DNA of 64,000 nucleotides from Cacajao melanocephalus (GCA_963573385.1 CAUYLG010017934.1:1-64000), one strand, 5' to 3'; positions 38,480-51,480 are shown, numbered from the stretch's first letter. Notes: a model not told the origin generated them from the letters alone. Numbers and translations are program-made.

Positions 38480-38690
38480 TGTACAACTCACCCCCGGTTT
38501 TGGTGCATCAGTTTCCCCTGTGAAAAATGGAGTTCCTTATACTCAGAGTATCAAGGAATCACAAAGGTGGGAGAGATTTCAAAGGTTGTCATCAGTCAGA
38601 CCAGGCTGTAAGAGCCTGACACATGGCAGGCACAAGATAATTGTTAATTCATCAATTAATTCATTGAACGAAGAAGCCAACAAGTGAATA
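38480..38690 (+). mobile_element. MIR
   Basis: Plus-orientation MIR: 'tgcatcagtttcccctgtga' near 38,503, 'gacacatggcaggcacaaga' near 38,619 and a final 'ttaattcattgaacgaa'. Confidence 0.65.
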
Positions 38691-38694
38691 CATG

Positions 38695-39195
38695 CTGAGA
38701 TCCCTGTACAACATCCCAGCAAGTGGTAGTTCAGTATGCGCTTAAATACCACCAGCAATAGGACGAGCCACTGAGATGGGTCACTCTGTTTTTGACATAT
38801 ACAGATCCAAATCTCAACCCAAATCCAAATCTGCATCCTGGAAGTTTTCACCATTGGGTCCAATTCCACCTACTGGGACTGAGCCAGATGAGTTTGATCC
38901 TTGCTCTATGTGGAAGTCCTTCAGATGTGAAAATAACTGTCATGTCTTCCACTGAGTCCACTTTTCTCAGGCCATTATTCCCACCTCCTATAACCATGAT
39001 CCTAAATAGCAAACAGGGTGTTGGGTTTCTGCCCATCCTCATCATTTTCCTCTGACTGAGCCCCAGTTGGTCCAGGTGTCTACTGGAGTCAAGCCTTTGA
39101 GCTGAATTCAGGGGTTTGGCTGTGGCTAGACTGAGGAGAAAAAAAATGTGCTCATCCCTTTCCTGTTCCATATCTGGCGTCTACTGATGCAGATG
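38695..39195. other. Intergenic, nothing recognised
   Basis: Unique-looking. Near 38,806-38,834 lie three near-repeats of 'atccaaatct/caaatc', too short to call a repeat array. Confidence 0.4.
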
Positions 39196-39200
39196 ATGAC

Positions 39201-39500
39201 TGATATGGTTTGGCTATGTCCCCACCCAAATCTCATCCTGAATTGTAGCTCCCGTAATTTCCATGTGTCATAGAAGGGACCCAGTGGAGGGTAATTGAAT
39301 CATGGGGGCAGGTCTTTCCTGTGCTGTTCTCAGGATAGTGAATAAGTCTCACAAGATCTGATGGTTTTATAAAGAGGAGTTACCCTGCACAAGCTGTCTT
39401 GCTGGCCACCATGTAATATGTGCCTTTCCTCTTCCTTCATCTTCTGCCATGATTGTGAGGCCTCCTCAGCCTTGTGGAACTGTGAGTCTATTAAAATGGC
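39201..39500 (+). mobile_element. THE1 LTR, 3' end missing
   Basis: Starts exactly at the LTR terminus 'tgatatggtttggctatgt' and follows THE1 ('ccccacccaaatctcatcc', 'ttctgccatgattgtgaggc', 'gaactgtgagtctattaaaa'), then departs from the consensus at about 39,500. The last 60-odd bases, including the terminal CA, are absent. A poly(A)-signal-like attaaa lies at the break. Confidence 0.93.
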
Positions 39501-39504
39501 CTTG

Positions 39505-40395
39505 CTGAGGCATGCATTGGTTACTGCCCACTTGTCTTACCCCAAATCTCTACATATTTTCTAGATCTCAAGTGAAACTCTGAGGCAAGGGGTATTCAAA
39601 GACAGAGAGCAACTCCTTCTTGAGTCTTCTCTGCCTCCGACAAAATCAGACACATTAGGCCTCATGGGCAATTTGTTACTAGGGTTAAATTAAATTTCGG
39701 CCACACATTCCCATACCATACCAGGATACTTACTTCCCACAAGTCAGTACTGAAGAAGAGAGACATCCTTTTCCCTTCCCTTTTCGCACTGATTATATCT
39801 CTAGAAAGGGATCCTTAATAATAAAGTTGTTGAATGATTTCTTGCATATGTCAACACCCGATGGCTCATTGAGTATTTTCTAATATTTTTCAAGTGTACC
39901 TTATGAGGCAGGTTTTTTACATCAGATAGAATTGTATTTGGCCTGAAGGGATAAAAAGAAAAAAAAAAAAGATCACCAATAGAAAGAGAAGTATATTTCT
40001 CCCACAAGTTAAGATTTCCAAAGGAAGCCAGGGAAGGGCTGGTGGGTGGCTCCATGGTGCCATCAGAGACCTATGTCATTCATTGCTTTCTGCTCCTCCT
40101 TATCCTTATGCTCACAGGATAGCTGCTCACCTCTGGACATCACATCTACGTTCCAGGCAGGAAGAGGACAGGCAGGTAAAGAGAAAATGAAAAGGAACAT
40201 TCTAGCTGAGTACAAGAAAATGATAACTTTCCAAGACACCCCTTCTTTACCAGTAGACTTTCACTTCTCACTAGCCAGAGCTAGGTCTTACAGCCATCCC
40301 AGCTGCAAGACAATGAAACGGTTTTAGCTAGAGCACGCTAACTTCATCCCACAGTCAGGCTCCTCCTACTGAAAAAGAGAGGAGAATGGATATTG
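39505..40395. other. Intergenic, nothing recognised
   Basis: Unique-looking. An 84-codon minus and a 93-codon plus frame overlap near 40,050; no domain. Confidence 0.4.
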
Positions 40396-40399
40396 AGTA

Positions 40400-40540
40400 G
40401 GAGGTCCACCCAAACATTATTATTCCTGTTTTATAGAAGAGGAAATGAAAGCTAAGACAAATCAAATGACTTGCCCAAGGTCACCAACTGCCAGAGGGTG
40501 GAGTAGGGTTCACCTATCTTAGAGTCAAAGTCCACAACAT
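40400..40540 (-). mobile_element. MIR
   Basis: Complemented MIR: 'ttattattcctgttttatag', 'aaatgacttgcccaaggtca' and 'ccaactgccagagggtggag' in order. Confidence 0.78.
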
Positions 40541-40544
40541 GGGA

Positions 40545-41020
40545 CGGAGTTACATTGCTCATCAGAGCTCACATGGCCCCATTCAGCTTACAAAGAGGCA
40601 TGGACTGCTCTGGTGTGGGACACCCATGGCCTTTGCACAAGATGGTAGAGGGGTGGTGACCACCTCTCTGAGAACCCATTTAGAAGCCAGCACAAGAACA
40701 CACAGCTCTGTTCACAAAAGCCAGCTTTTGTTACCCAGCACAGACAACATCCTGTAAAGAGAGTCCATGCGTCCCCAGTCTGAAATCAATCAAATCTTAA
40801 AAGTTCTCTCTCTCTCAATCTCCTTAAGAAAATGGAAATGCTGGATTAAAATGTGCATTACTATTGAAAGTAAAGCTTAGTTTTTCTTTAAGGAAAGACC
40901 ATTGTACTAATTATGATGTTTAAATTCTGGATCTAATCAGAAATGTAAGGCAACACCCTCCCCTCTCAACTGGAGCAAAGCAGATATGGTTGTCACCACA
41001 CAACCACAGTCCTCTTTCTT
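40545..41020. other. Intergenic, nothing recognised
   Basis: Unique-looking, no supportable feature. Confidence 0.4.
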
Positions 41021-41027
41021 GCTTTTT

Positions 41028-41195
41028 TTTAAATATATATATATATATTGTTGTACTTTAGGTTCTGGGGTACATGTGCAGATCATGCAGGATTGTTGCA
41101 TAGGTACATACATGGAAATTTGGTTTGCTGCCTCCATCTCCCCATCACCTATATCTGGCGTTTCTCCCCATGTTATCCCTCCCCAACCTCCCTAC
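41028..41195 (-). mobile_element. L1 3' end fragment with TA tail
   Basis: Complemented L1 3' end: an (AT)n tract at 41,032-41,048 in the place of the A-tail, then 'tgtactttaggttctggggt' and 'acatgtgcagatcatgcagg'. Ends near 'gttatccctccccaacctcc', so only the last 150 bases of L1 were inserted or kept. Confidence 0.88.
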
Positions 41196-41199
41196 TGTC

Positions 41200-41640
41200 T
41201 CTTTCTTTCTTAAGGTTTATTTGATGCTCAGCAAATTAGCCTTTGAGCTCCCAGTTGTGAGTAAAACAGTCTGCCTCAGTCCTCCTTTTGTGCATGACTG
41301 ACATACGTACCTACCTGGGGGCACACCTTGGAGTGTGGATCTGGAAAAGACACCAATTCCACGCCTCTGGCCCTGACCCTCCACATGTGTGGGGTATGCT
41401 GGCAGCTCCTGCCTCTAATTCCACATCATTGCACAAAGCAAGCAAGATTTCAATTCCACCTTGGTTTTTCCCAGTTTATAGCTTGCAGAAAGCCAATGGG
41501 CTGGTGAAAATGAGCCTCATTTTATGAATAAATGATGGTGACATGGTTAAACAGCTTGGGGTCAGAAACATCAGGGATTGACTACCAGCTCCATCAGCTC
41601 CTAACGTGCATCATTGGCCAAGCTCTAGTCTCTCTGTATC
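41200..41640. other. Intergenic, nothing recognised
   Basis: Unique-looking, no supportable feature. Confidence 0.4.
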
Positions 41641-41647
41641 ACGACTT

Positions 41648-42130
41648 TTTCACTGGCGTATTAGTGTTCTATTGCTGCATAACAAATTACCACATATTTA
41701 GTGGTTTAAAACAGCACCTGTTTATTATGTCATAGTTTCTGTGGGTTAGGAGTCTGGGTGAGTTAGCTAAATCCTCTTACTCAGAGTCTTATCTGGGACT
41801 CTGGGATGTTCCCAGAATTGATTTCCTTACAGCGTTAGTACTCTGTAGTAAGCAAGCCAAAACGTGGCTTATCAGCAGGCTTCCAATCTCTAACCCTTCT
41901 TTTAAAGGGCTCACCTGATAAGGTCAGGCCAACCCAAGATAAGCTCCCTTTTGATTACTTTAGAGTCAACTGATGAGGAAACCTAGTCACCTCTGCAAAA
42001 TTCCTTCACCTTTGCCATAATATAATCACAGGAGTGGTATCCTATCATATTCATGGGTCTGGTCTACATTCAAGGAGAGGGGATTATATAGGGCATACAC
42101 AATAAAGGTCAGAATCTTGGGGTCATCTTA
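41648..42130. mobile_element. Old interspersed repeat, family not named
   Basis: The opening 'gtgttctattgctgcataac', 'aaattaccacatatttagtg' and 'gtttaaaacagcacctgttt' is the start of a common mammalian repeat, and the later 'ggctcacctgataaggtcag' and 'gattactttagagtcaactg' blocks fit its middle. I recognise it as dispersed but cannot name the family safely. Confidence 0.55.
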
Positions 42131-42159
42131 GAATTCTGCCTTCTCCACCTTCCTAAAGG

Positions 42160-42270
42160 AAGATACTAATAGGACCTATCTCATATGGTTGTTTTGAAGA
42201 TTACATCAGGTATTCAATGTAAGAGTAGGTACCCAGCAAGCAGCAGCTACTGTCATTATTTAGCGTTTTT
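42160..42270 (+). mobile_element. MIR 3' half
   Basis: 'ctcatatggttgttttgaag', 'attacatcaggtattcaatg' and 'agctactgtcattattta' match the 3' half of MIR. Confidence 0.65.
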
Positions 42271-42370
42271 GACTATCTACCACATGACAGGCCTTGTACT
42301 AGGAGCTGGGGATTCAGAAAATTGTAACACAAACCTTGCTCTAAAAGAAATCATGACATTTCTCTAGCAC
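42270..42370 (-). mobile_element. L2-like fragment
   Basis: 'gactatctaccacatgacag' and 'gtactaggagctggggattc' resemble the complemented L2 3' region. Confidence 0.5.
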
Positions 42371-42639
42371 TAATAGGTTCCCCCCCGATTCAAAAGTTGG
42401 CAAAAAGCAATAAAACTTTAATCCAACTAAATGACTTTTTAATAGAAAGATTCAGGGTTTGTTTGGCTTGTTGGAATCACTGTCAAAAATAAAAAGTGCT
42501 GACTCTAATCAACTACTGTAACCCACAGGATTATCATTTCCACTCTCCAAAGACCCCAGGTTTAACTGCCAATTTGCAATCGGAGGAGCAGCTATTTGGC
42601 CCTGCTGCTCCAGCTTGGGTAAACGCCAACTCAGTCGTG

Positions 42640-42805
42640 CCTTAACCTAGGCTGCCCACATCTGAATCTCCTTGAGAGCTTGTCCAGAATCCCACCTGCC
42701 AAAACTCAGATACAATTGGTGCAGGGTGCACCTGTGTGTTGGGATTTTTTTAAACCCCTCAGAAAACTCCAACATACCACCAGGGTTGAAAATTGCTACT
42801 CTAGC
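42640..42805. mobile_element. hAT-Charlie, MER58-like
   Basis: 'aacctaggctgcccacatct', 'gaatctccttgagagcttgt' and the terminal 'cagggttgaaaattgctac' correspond to a short palindromic hAT element with ends of the 'agtggttctcaaccctgg' type. Confidence 0.55.
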
Positions 42806-42809
42806 CAAA

Positions 42810-43135
42810 GCTCGATAGTTGCCCAGTGGTCTGAAAATTAAATTCCCTTTTTAACAAAACTGTTAAAGACATGATAAGCCAAAGAGACATGAGCAGCGAG
42901 AACACATTTTTCCATTTATTTTCAGCAAAGGGATTGAAATTCAACAGATTGCACACCTTTTCAAGACACTATTGCAGGTCTGGATGCTGAATGTAATTCT
43001 GCTACTTTTTGCAGATATAGCTTGTCTCTGGGTAGAGAAAGGCTGGGATAGTATTGAGAAAAGATTAAATTTCCCACATATCCAGGAAAGCTGATGGTGC
43101 TGAGCATGTATTCTGCTTGCTCATCTGATGTTCAC
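42810..43135. other. Intergenic, nothing recognised
   Basis: Unique-looking, no supportable feature. Confidence 0.4.
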
Positions 43136-43139
43136 TATG

Positions 43140-43265
43140 TCACCTACAAGTATTAAGCACCTGCTATGTCATGCTTCATGCTGGGTACCAAGGCTTCAAA
43201 GATCAGTAGAACCTGAATTTTCCCTTCAAGAGATCAGAGTCTAACTTCCACATGCAAACTTGCCT
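43140..43265 (-). mobile_element. L2 3' end fragment
   Basis: 'caagtattaagcacctgcta' and 'gctgggtaccaaggcttcaa' match the complemented L2 3' end. Confidence 0.55.
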
Positions 43266-43269
43266 TTTC

Positions 43270-44343
<1,074 letters not shown>

Positions 44344-44349
44344 TGAAAA

Positions 44350-45130
44350 TTTTTTATCAGAATCTCACCATGGTCTCAGAATTCAGCGCCTTGGCAGACT
44401 CCAGAAAGAATCACACCGAGTTATTTTTAAATGCCTACACTGGTATCTCGAGGAAAAAGCTACATTAAGCTTACTTCATTCTCTATTTTTAAATATTGTT
44501 ATAGTGATGCTTCACTCCGGGCTGCTGGAGACGTTCAGGAACCACATCAGCAAACACCACCCCAGTTCTCCATAACATCAGCTCCTACCATCTAGAGTAA
44601 AGGAAATGATCCACACCTAAGGTCATAGCTAGCCTAGTAGAGGAAAATGTCAAAGAAAACCCAGAGATGAAGACTCACCATTATTTACCCCTTTGGTGCT
44701 CATGTGTGGGGGAATAAACAGCTCTCTCTATTACCTTACATTACTCATCCACAACATTGGGAAGTGAGATTGCATTACACCCCTGAAAGTTGGCCAGTGT
44801 GAAAATGGGTGCTTAAGGGACATGAGGATGAAATTGTTTACTCTATGAGTTAAGGTCCTTCTTCCTTTAACAAAAGAAGGGGGCTGTGTATCCCTAAGTT
44901 TGTTTATAAAGTCTAGAATGTAAACTGGAAGACTTCAAGGTCCCCGGAAGCTGCAGATTTCACATCAGAGTTAGGCAGACAAGCCCAGGCTTGGTTCTTT
45001 TCAGACTTATGGACCAGGTATCTAGCCAGAAAACAGATTGTGAAATTGCTGGGAAAACTTCAAATGCTCATTTCTGTCTTGGAAACTCGCTCCCATCTCC
45101 TTGCAACAGGGGGTGGATTGAGGCAACCAC
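44350..45130. other. Intergenic, nothing recognised
   Basis: Unique-looking, no supportable feature. Confidence 0.4.
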
Positions 45131-45135
45131 AAAGG

Positions 45136-45472
45136 CAGGAGTCAGCAAATAGCAGCCCTCAGGCCAGATTTGTCTCACAGCTTCTATTTGTTATGGCTTG
45201 TGAATGAAGAATGGTTTTCCATTTTTAAATGGTTGACAAATAAATCAAATGAACAGTATTTTTGACACATGGAAATTATATGAAAGTCAAATGTTAGTGT
45301 TCATAGGTAAAATTTTATTGAAACACAGCCATGCCTACTCATTCACGGATTGTCTATGATTACTTTTGTGTTCCAACAGCTGTGCTGTATAGTTGCAACA
45401 GAGACCGGATGGCCCACAAAGCCCGCAATATTTGCTACCTGGTCCTTTAAGAGGAATTTTATGGAACCCCTG
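45136..45472. mobile_element. hAT-Charlie element, near complete
   Basis: About 337 bases bounded by 'caggagtcagcaaa' at left and 'atggaacccctg' at right, a decayed inverted-repeat pair of the MER5A type (CAGGGGTC and so on). The inner part matches the longer relatives of MER5A: 'gaatggttttccatttttaa' near 45,210, 'aaattttattgaaacacagc' near 45,309, 'agagaccggatggcccacaa' near 45,400. The 8-base flanks cacaaagg and cactaaag are similar and may be the hAT target duplication. No transposase is encoded; the 66-codon minus frame is a shadow. Confidence 0.85.
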
Positions 45473-45474
45473 CA

Positions 45475-46605
45475 CTAAAGTAAATAATAAAAATAATAAT
45501 AAGCCTGTACATATACAGAAAAATGACAGGGTCACATAATCTATTCTTTAATTATCTAAACAATCCTGTTGTCGCCCCTAATTATCTTCTCCACTCAGTA
45601 AAACCCCCACAATGAGAATCAATGTGGCATTAGCAGAGCAACTCACCAATAATGCACCTGGCAAAGAGACTTTACACCATGTTCATCACATTCTCCGAGC
45701 TTCCAGAAAAACATATCAGAATATCAGGTAGATTCGGTTTATCTCCTAACCAGAGTTTTCATTCTCGGCTATGGATTGAGGGTCTGCTTCCTTTTGAGTT
45801 GCACAAGCCTCTTCCTTCTTATGCTGTAAGGTCAGACAACCCTAATCTAGCCATGGAGAAGTGAGTGCCATATATGGAATCCTACAGTGTAGCATTTCTC
45901 TCCCTGCTTCCTGGCAACAGATAGGATGCTGCCACTTTCCCTGGGACCTGTTTATCCATCATTAATCTCTTAGAGTCTGAGCACCACCAAACCTGTGGGA
46001 TGAAGTTGGGTAAGTGTCTTCTCCAATAGTAAAGAGCTTCCCAATCATGATATAAGTGTTTCAAGGATCCCTTTTTCTCCCATATCCTTTGTAGACTAAG
46101 AAGTGACAATGCACCCCATACAGGGGTAGGCTGAGTAAACAAGGTGCTGTGACTGACCAAGACCAAAAGAGCAGGAGTAAAGGGTTTTTGTTCAATGCCA
46201 TCCCCACTCTCACCATCCTGCCCCCGTCACCTCTTTGCCTCTATAAGGGCAACTCAGGGAGAGAAACAAAACTCTTAAAGTCAATCATAATGCACAGTAA
46301 ACCTCACCAGGGATCCTCAAAAAGAAAAAAATAAGAAATTCTTAAAATTGGATGGTTTTCTGATATTCCTAATGATTTTTTTCAACCCTTGGACACTCTT
46401 ATTCCTCCTCTATACTCTAAATTTTTGCTACATGTTGACTACATAAGATGTTATAAGTATCATCCCCGATACCTTACCCTGTAGTTAATAGGTTCACTTT
46501 ACTTTGTGTGAAAGAGGCATATTTGAAAAGTTTGGTGTTATTCTAACTTTCTTCCTATTATCTTAAAATCCAGAAATGTCCTCCTTCAAAACTTAGTTGT
46601 TTAGA
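45475..46605. other. Intergenic, nothing recognised
   Basis: Unique-looking. A 94-codon minus frame at 45,882-46,166 has no domain. Confidence 0.4.
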
Positions 46606-46609
46606 GTGA

Positions 46610-46700
46610 CAAACTCCTGGTGAGCACTTCCTACATGACATGTAATTCATGTAGAAGGAGAAAACACAAACATTGCTCTCAGGGACCTTAGAGTCCCAGT
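46610..46700 (-). mobile_element. L2/MIR-like fragment
   Basis: 'ggtgagcacttcctacatga' followed by 'cattgctctcagggacctta' resembles the complemented L2 3' region. Short and uncertain. Confidence 0.4.
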
Positions 46701-46959
46701 GGGATATTATTAAGTATCTCTACTTGATCACTTATACAAGCAATAAATCGACTCAGGAACACAGAGGAGCTAACTCCAATGTGGGGGCCAGAAAGGCCTA
46801 CAGTAGAGATGATACTTCATTATAAGCCAAAATTAGGGTCCTGAAAGATTAAGAGGAGTGAGGCAGAAGGAGGCAGGAGAGCAATGGGGTGGGGGGCAGT
46901 GGGTGATACAGACAGAAGAAGAGATGCATGCAAACTTTGGCTCCTGTGGTAAAAATGTA

Positions 46960-47088
46960 ATGGTGGTGGTGATGATGGTGGAGGTGATGATGGTGATTGT
47001 GATGATGATGCTAATGATAATTATGATGGTGATGGTAGTGATGATGATAATGGTAACGGTGATGATAGCGGTGATGATGACGATGACT
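46960..47088. repeat. (GAT/GGT)n trinucleotide-like array
   Basis: About 130 bases of GATGAT/GGTGAT words with many interruptions. It makes the Val/Met-rich plus frame at 46,858-47,217 and the Ile/Thr-rich minus frame, which are artefacts of the repeat. Confidence 0.95.
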
Positions 47089-47160
47089 CTGCTGAAGAAA
47101 GGCAACATGATAAATCAGGGGAAAGAGAAGAGCCAGAGGAGCCAACGGATGGAGGCCTTT

Positions 47161-47206
47161 CTCATTTTTCACTGCAGGTGCAGCTCATTTTTCACTGCAG
47201 GTGCAG
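47161..47206. repeat. Exact 23-bp tandem duplication
   Basis: Two identical 23-base units, 47,161-47,183 and 47,184-47,206, each reading 'ctcatttttcactgcaggtg' plus cag. Identity of the copies points to a recent duplication. Each contains CTGCAGGTGCAG with a CAGGTG E-box. Confidence 0.97.
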
Positions 47207-47209
47207 GTC

Positions 47210-48435
47210 AGCTCTGACCCAAACCAGCATGACTGGGTGGGCTGGCCCCTCTGAGGTCCACTGGCATCAAGCTGCTGCTCTTCAAGGTGGACTCTGGAAA
47301 TCACCTTTGTTTGGAGCCCAGCCTCCAACCTGACATGCCTAAATAAATTTAGACTCGATGCAAGAGAAAGTGACAGCCCTTGGGAAAATGCTTGCTTTCA
47401 CTTTGCTAAGTCTAAGTTTCCCCATCTGAGAAGGAGGATATTTGATCTCTAAAATCCCTAAGGGCCTCTGATTTCCGTCAGCTCCTCTGTCTCCTGTCTG
47501 CCTCCAGAGCTTCTATCTCAGAGCCTGTCTGGCATCTTTATGGTTAATGCTGGAAGAAATAAAACAACACACGTCTTTGTTTCCTGCTGTGTGGGAGGCA
47601 GGAAATGGCCTAACTCCCTAATTGCCATGAGGTTCTTGCGGTGTGTCCAGCTGCCCACTCCTTAGCACGCCCCCACCCTCCCAGGTGTCTCAGCCAGAAA
47701 GGAGGGCACGCTCGGCCATCAGCAACTGGAATCCACTCACCACCACCATCAGTTGCCAGCCACACCCCTGGCTCTGTGGAGTGTAAAATAAATCAAGATG
47801 TGGGTAGAGGTAGCACTTGATGAGCCTCCTCCATACACAAGGGGGATGGGCAAGCATGATTGTGGAGGGTTTCCCGGTGAAGAATCTAGGCTGGGCATCA
47901 TTCTCCCAATGGCCACACATGGACTGAACAAGAGCAGGTACGAGCTCCAATGGACAAACTGATGTACAAGCCAAATTTGGGACTCTGTGGTCAGTCCAAA
48001 TGAGCTAAACCACAAGAGAGAAATTGGGTGAGAGTGAGATGGTCAGGAACTAGGAAAACCAATGGAAATCTGGGATCAAAGCAATTGGAAGCCAGCGTCT
48101 GGTGCTGCTGGCGCTGTGGCACCCAGCAGGAGCAGCTGTTGATTAACCAACTTGTAGACCTATCCCAAGCAGGAGGCTATTGTTAAGGAAGACTTCCTGG
48201 TTGAGGGAATCCACTGGGCACTCTATGTTGGTGTGTTTCCTAGTGGAAGGCAAATGGGGTTCCTTTGCTTCTCAGTTTCAAACAGAGGCAAGATGAGAAT
48301 ATCAAGGCAGGACCCTCATCACACATTAAATCCTGCCCCTGGGAAGGATGACTCTCAACCCGTGACATTCTCAACGTGCCCTTTTTTTAAGGTAAATCAT
48401 GCAATCTCATGGCTATAGAAAGATCTTAATTGATA
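47210..48435. other. Intergenic, weak MIR trace
   Basis: A short MIR-like block ('ctaagtttccccatctgaga' near 47,413) lies here. The remainder is unique-looking. Two overlapping minus frames at 47,690-48,015 show no domain. Confidence 0.4.
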
Positions 48436-48439
48436 ATGC

Positions 48440-48545
48440 ACTATAGAGATGGGTGATGAGTCAAGGTCCCATAGTGAGCGGGACAGTCAGAACTAGAACT
48501 CAGTCCCAGGCTCCCAGCAGCAAATAAGGCGATGGCCCCTGTGTC
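48440..48545 (-). mobile_element. MIR fragment
   Basis: 'aaggtcccatagtgagcggg' and 'agaactagaactcagtccca' match the complemented MIR core. Confidence 0.65.
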
Positions 48546-48549
48546 TGCC

Positions 48550-49305
48550 TCCCCAAGGCTACAGAAAACTAAGAAAGCTAAATGGAAGTCCAACTAAAAA
48601 ACGAGAGACATGAACAGGGACTGCCTGCTTTAGAAAGTACACTTCATGAACAAGAAGGTGGAGAAGAGACTAGCTGGCTGAAAGGAGCACCACAGTCTCT
48701 GTAGAGACATTGATGTGCACAGGTACTCTCAGTCTGGGCAGCTCTTCACCCCTTTCCAAGCCCTTGACACCACAGTGAGCCTTTCTTTTGTAATATATTT
48801 TAAAGTCTTTTAGTGGGACCAGTGGCAACCTAAATTCTTTCTCTTTTCAGAAGTGAATTCGTTCTGGCCTCAATCATGCTGAGTAACATACAATCCTAAA
48901 ACTGAGTGGTTTGCAATAGCAAATATCAATGCTTCTCTTTCATAAGAGAGTGAGAGGCATTCTCTTCCACTTTTTTTCACTGCAAGCTCACGGGAGAGAA
49001 GGAAGTCAAGAACTGAGAACGATAATCTCATCTGCCACGAAAGACTAAATCAAGCCTATATGAAAGTCAATGACCTGAGGTTTAGGGGAAGATCTGAGGG
49101 CAGACAGTCGCAGCTGTGGTGTTCAGAGACACGATAATTTCAAGGAGAGGAAGAGGTCTGGGGAAAAGGGAGGATTTTGTGATATGAAGAAGAATGGTTC
49201 TGGTTCCCATTCCTCTGCCTCACCTGTGATTTTCTGTACCCAATTCAGGCAGGGCTATTCTGAAGTAATATTATGTTTGTGCGATACTTTCTATATATAC
49301 GTTCT
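48550..49305. other. Intergenic, nothing firm
   Basis: Mostly unique. The area 48,885-48,950 ('cctaaaactgagtggtttgc') faintly resembles the same old repeat as 41,648. Confidence 0.4.
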
Positions 49306-49310
49306 TGTGA

Positions 49311-49425
49311 TTCTAAAATTTGAGCATGCATATGAATCACTTGGAAAGCCTGATTTAAATGCAGATTCCCAGGCTTGTACTGATTCCACTTTCGATGGTA
49401 TTGGGCGGGGCCTTTAAATTCCCTT
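49311..49425. mobile_element. hAT-Charlie, MER5B-like fragment
   Basis: 'gagcatgcatatgaatcact', 'tttaaatgcagattcccagg' and 'attgggcggggcctttaaat' follow a MER5-type short hAT element in order. Confidence 0.65.
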
Positions 49426-49459
49426 TTTCGTTTGTTTGGGTTTTTTGCTTTCTGGTTTT

Positions 49460-49532
49460 TTTGTTTTTTTTTTTTTTTGAGACACAGTTTCGCTCTGTTA
49501 CTCAGGGTGGAGTGCAGTGGCACAAAACCAGC
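49460..49532 (-). mobile_element. Alu fragment, tail end only
   Basis: A T-run at about 49,468-49,479 followed by 'gagacacagtttcgctctgt' and 'ggtggagtgcagtggcac'. The Alu then stops abruptly, leaving only the last 50-60 bases of the element plus tail, a severe 5' truncation. Confidence 0.93.
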
Positions 49533-49534
49533 CT

Positions 49535-50005
49535 GCATACCTTGTACATAACCTGGCAGTTTGTGTATAAGCTTCTGTCTCTCCTGTTGTTCTAGCCAAG
49601 AGCCACTCTATTCCATCTGTTGGGGGAGGGAAGGTTCCAGACAGGTGGGCAGGCTCCATACAGGTGCCAGTGAGGGCTAAACAACAGTGTTCCCCTACTT
49701 ACATGTTTTCTTTTAGACAAAGAATAGACTTCCAGAACCCAAGCAAAGTTAAATGGAAACCAACAAGTGCTTGAGACCTACAGAGGAGATTTCCAATACT
49801 TAGATTATGTGCCCAGGCATTAAAAAGAAGGACTGTCGATTTAGTTTCACAAGTGACGGTAGATCTGAGTTATATACAACTGTGCAGGAGCACATTAATT
49901 ACACAAAGAAAGATATGTATTTAAAAAAGAAAAATAAAGCATGTCTTCTACTCGGAGGACTCGAGAAAGGAAGAACTCAGAAGTTAGAATTAATAATAGT
50001 TGCAT
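49535..50005. other. Intergenic, nothing recognised
   Basis: Unique-looking, no supportable feature. Confidence 0.4.
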
Positions 50006-50009
50006 CAGC

Positions 50010-50125
50010 CAAAATATCCTGAGTATTGCTCCAGGTGCTATGTTCAAAGCTTTTGGTGATTTACCTCTTTTAATCCATTCTATTGTTCCATTATAATAAT
50101 CCAGTATTATTAACCATGAAAAGGT
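50010..50125 (-). mobile_element. MIR fragment
   Basis: 'gagtattgctccaggtgcta', 'acctcttttaatccattcta' and 'ataataatccagtattatta' fit the complemented 3' half of MIR. Confidence 0.6.
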
Positions 50126-50129
50126 ATTT

Positions 50130-51480
50130 TAACAGTGCTGCCACATACCTACTTCCCTCTCTCTACCTGATCAGCAGAAACTTATCCTGCACATCTGCAC
50201 ACAACCACCACACACATTCTTACTCCATCCTGCCCTGCAGTTTATTTGTTCTGTGTTCTTTTCTCAGTTCTCTTAGTAAAACAGCCTGTGCATTGTAAAA
50301 AATGCTAATGGATTCATCTGCCACCATTTCTTCTCTTTTTTAAATAATAAAATCCAATGCATTTGTTGAATAATTAATACATGGTGATACATGCACAAAA
50401 ATTCATTTTATTTCTATTTCTTTCTTTGTTCGTCCAATTTTGACTGCTGCCTTCTAGAGCTAAGACATAAAACTGAGCACATTAACCTCATGGCAGCTGA
50501 GTGGGGCAGGCAGGTTCCAATACAAAAGCCCTATAACGAAGATGCTAGAGCTTTGGAAGCTGGGTGAGCTCCACAGGGGGCGGAAATCAGAGGAAAGGAG
50601 GGGAGCAAGTTAAAGTTGGTCTTGTATGGTCAGAAGCTGGAAGATGTGTTCAGGCTGAAGTTGTGCCATGTATGACCCTGGTGTGCATTCATGAGTGTGT
50701 GTGTGTGTACATGTACGTGTAATAAATTCAGATCGAGAGGTGAGAGACATGACTGAGGCTTTGAAATCCAACAAAGCAGCCCCTTATTCTAGAATCACTC
50801 CCTCACCCCAACCTGGGAACTGTGCCTGTCTCTCTGATGATTTACTCTTCTCCCTTCCAGCGAAGAATGTCCCCTGCCACTATTCCTGCTATGAAGAGCA
50901 GAGCCCTCACCCTTCCCTACAGCCCAGACCAGAAAAGCACTGCTCTTTGCTAGGTGCCCAGAGCCAGGCCTGGGGATAGACAGAGAGACCCAATCCCTAG
51001 GCAAGGACCACTGCTAAGGGGAAAATCAAGAGCCTGCCATTTGCTGTTTGCAAGGAGGAAGAAAGACTAAAGCCCACAGAAATGGGCTCAGCTCCACTTT
51101 TGTGGAGGTCAGAGATCCCTTTTATTTGAAATTCTAGAAATGACAACTTTTGTATTGTATGGTAATTAAACTTCTTCATCTGCTTTGCACTGTGACCTTT
51201 AATAGGGTCACTGGATAAAGATGCATGTGCCTCATGCCTCGTTAACAGCCCTCAAAAGCCTTCCCAAAATGCTTCAAGGTGGAAATCAGTGATCCTGGTT
51301 AAACTGGGCTGGTCCTGAGCCAGGGGGGAGAGATGCTCTGACATGAGCCTCCATCTATGGTTTCCTGTCCCTGGGGATTGACAGCTGCAGGAGACTCTGG
51401 GTCCTAGGGGTAATAGATAAGGGAGTGAGGCAGGGAGGGATTGCGGAAGAAGAAAAAGCAGGAAGGGGCCCCCCATCCTC
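50130..51480. other. Intergenic, short TG tract only
   Basis: Unique-looking apart from a (TG) tract at 50,695-50,707. A 94-codon plus frame at 50,695-50,979 starts in that tract; no domain. Confidence 0.4.

Noticed and set aside
38069..38687. Overlapping frames of 140-150 codons on both strands
   Set aside because: They overlap each other on opposite strands, one runs into a MIR, and no domain is seen.
46858..47217. 119-codon Val/Met-rich plus frame and 91-codon Ile-rich minus frame
   Set aside because: Both come from the (GAT/GGT)n array.
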